DNA of 64,000 nt from Paragordius varius. Taxonomy: Eukaryota > Nematomorpha. The DNA is taken from NCBI GenBank assembly GCA_964247055.1, contig OZ176053.1, positions 9,982,001 to 10,046,000 on the forward strand, read 5' to 3'. Position 1 is the stretch's first letter, and every line of letters begins with the position of its first letter. Positions 63,501 through 64,000 of the stretch are shown here, piece by piece. A program made the translations under genes and the position numbers. The notes under the pieces are model-generated. The model had not been told where the DNA came from, made no database searches, and saw only the letters and a list, made by a program, of their open reading frames with translations.

Positions 63501-64000
63501 ATCAAAATGACCCTCTTTTTTGCACACAGTGTTATATATTACCTTTCATTTAATACTTTGCGCTTAAACGTATGCATTGAAGGAATAGAAATCTTTATTG
63601 TCATAAAAACTATGGTATTCATTAATATAAAAAAAGACTATAATTCCACACTTATGCATACGGAAAAACCGACGTTCGACATATTTCTGCTATTTTAAAA
63701 TTGAAACGTAAAATATTTATGTACCTGGCTTACTATGCATCGTTTTCTACCCTTAAAAATCAATAAAATTAACTATAAAAAGTTTTTCAAAAATACTCCT
63801 AGTGTACTTTTATTACAGCGCTGGGTGCTCCAAACTCCCTCTAAATACACGGCCATCGAATAATAATTTTAATATATATGTATGTATGTATGTAACTAAC
63901 CGAAAAGAAGGGGCCAAAGGGACTCTGTCCCCATTATTTGTGGTAGGCCGAGAACTTGTGAAATAAAGATTGCCAAACTAAGCATCACTTGATGAGCTGA
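60537..64000 (-). CDS. SLC2/GLUT-type facilitative sugar transporter, copy B (5' part outside window)
   Basis: Paralogue of the gene at 51431, same strand. Exons read: 64000 (continuing) to 63901, 62081-61974, 61900-61713, 61434-61140, 61053-60926, 60770-60537, all in phase. Family marks: [18 protein letters not shown] and [11 protein letters not shown] (TM5), [15 protein letters not shown] (classical PESPR), [19 protein letters not shown] in place of QQLSGINAVFYYSTSIF (TM7), [13 protein letters not shown] (GRR), [15 protein letters not shown] (TM10, with GPG changed to GPS) and [17 protein letters not shown]. The C-terminus ends in a His/Asn-rich tail ([16 protein letters not shown]). Exon lengths 108, 295 and 128 are identical to those of copy A, and 188 compares with 191, which indicates tandem duplication of one ancestral gene. 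The intron at 62082-63900 carries a 1.1-kb foldback element. Confidence 0.93.
62336..63462. mobile_element. Long foldback element, 1.13 kb
   Basis: Two collinear inverted arms of about 550 bp almost fill the element. The tips are AGCGTATTCATTTGCCGC (left) and GCGGCAAATGAATACGCT (right). Inner blocks match too: CAAAAGATGGCGTTTTTC against its complement near 63240, and GTGGAATATCAACCAACAAT (62856) against ATTGTTGGTTGATATTCCAC (62942). A loop of about 50 bases lies near 62890-62935. No coding capacity. Mismatches are scattered and small. No clean target duplication found. Confidence 0.85.
63873..63893. repeat. (TATG)n short repeat
   Basis: Four to five TATG units beside the splice donor at 63900 of transporter copy B. 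Confidence 0.8.

Noticed and set aside
1-64000. CRISPR arrays, toxin-antitoxin or other prokaryotic-type systems
   Set aside because: All repeats found are transposon arms, microsatellites or a eukaryotic tandem array; genes are spliced and of animal type.
1-64000. LTR, retrovirus-like or Polinton element
   Set aside because: No gag, protease, integrase, capsid or long terminal direct repeats were seen; the only reverse transcriptase belongs to non-LTR elements.

Overview
The window is AT-rich animal nuclear DNA. It holds spliced protein genes with short GT-AG introns and a dense load of small DNA transposons and LINE fragments. There are no operons of bacterial type, CRISPR arrays, tRNAs or rRNAs, and no virus-like or LTR element was recognised. 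The base composition, many small exons, Asn/Ser-rich inserts and an orphan rhodopsin-type receptor fit a flatworm such as a planarian, but the sequence alone does not prove this and other AT-rich invertebrates remain possible.

Layout. (1) 400-6797, + strand: 3' part of the tubulin-folding cofactor D gene (TBCD). One intron holds an RTE-like LINE (1886-4177) with an inverted 5' end and an 11-bp target duplication. (2) 7299-8618, +: intronless rhodopsin-like GPCR. (3) 9616-18871, -: a secreted ADAMTS-type metalloprotease whose introns carry a hAT MITE and three copies of a MITE family with arms built from 21-bp tandem repeats. (4) 18872-24028: intergenic, with a foldback element and two piggyBac-type MITEs. 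(5) 24029-41385, +: a MADD/Rab3-GEF gene whose 33 exons all join in phase to about 1790 codons. A small membrane-protein ORF begins three bases after its stop. (6) 42192-48303, -: a WAC-type WW-domain adaptor, 12 exons, 863 residues. (7) 48304-51430: transposon graveyard (piggyBac MITE, decayed hAT transposase, LINE 3' fragment). (8) 51431-55467 and 60537 to beyond 64000, both -: two tandem SLC2/GLUT-type sugar transporters with matching exon lengths. They are separated by a 3.2-kb hAT element that encloses a degenerate array of about 160-bp repeats. A 1.1-kb foldback element sits in an intron of the second transporter.

The host genes serve unrelated housekeeping or signalling roles: tubulin assembly, Rab GEF activity, chromatin/autophagy adaptor, extracellular matrix proteolysis and hexose transport. 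No shared pathway is evident beyond the duplicated transporters. I found no convincing new enzymatic or defence system. The unusual material is in the mobile elements, the long basic/acidic insert of the ADAMTS protein and the tight spacing after MADD. Exon boundaries were read by eye from GT-AG signals and phase; places where they do not close are stated.
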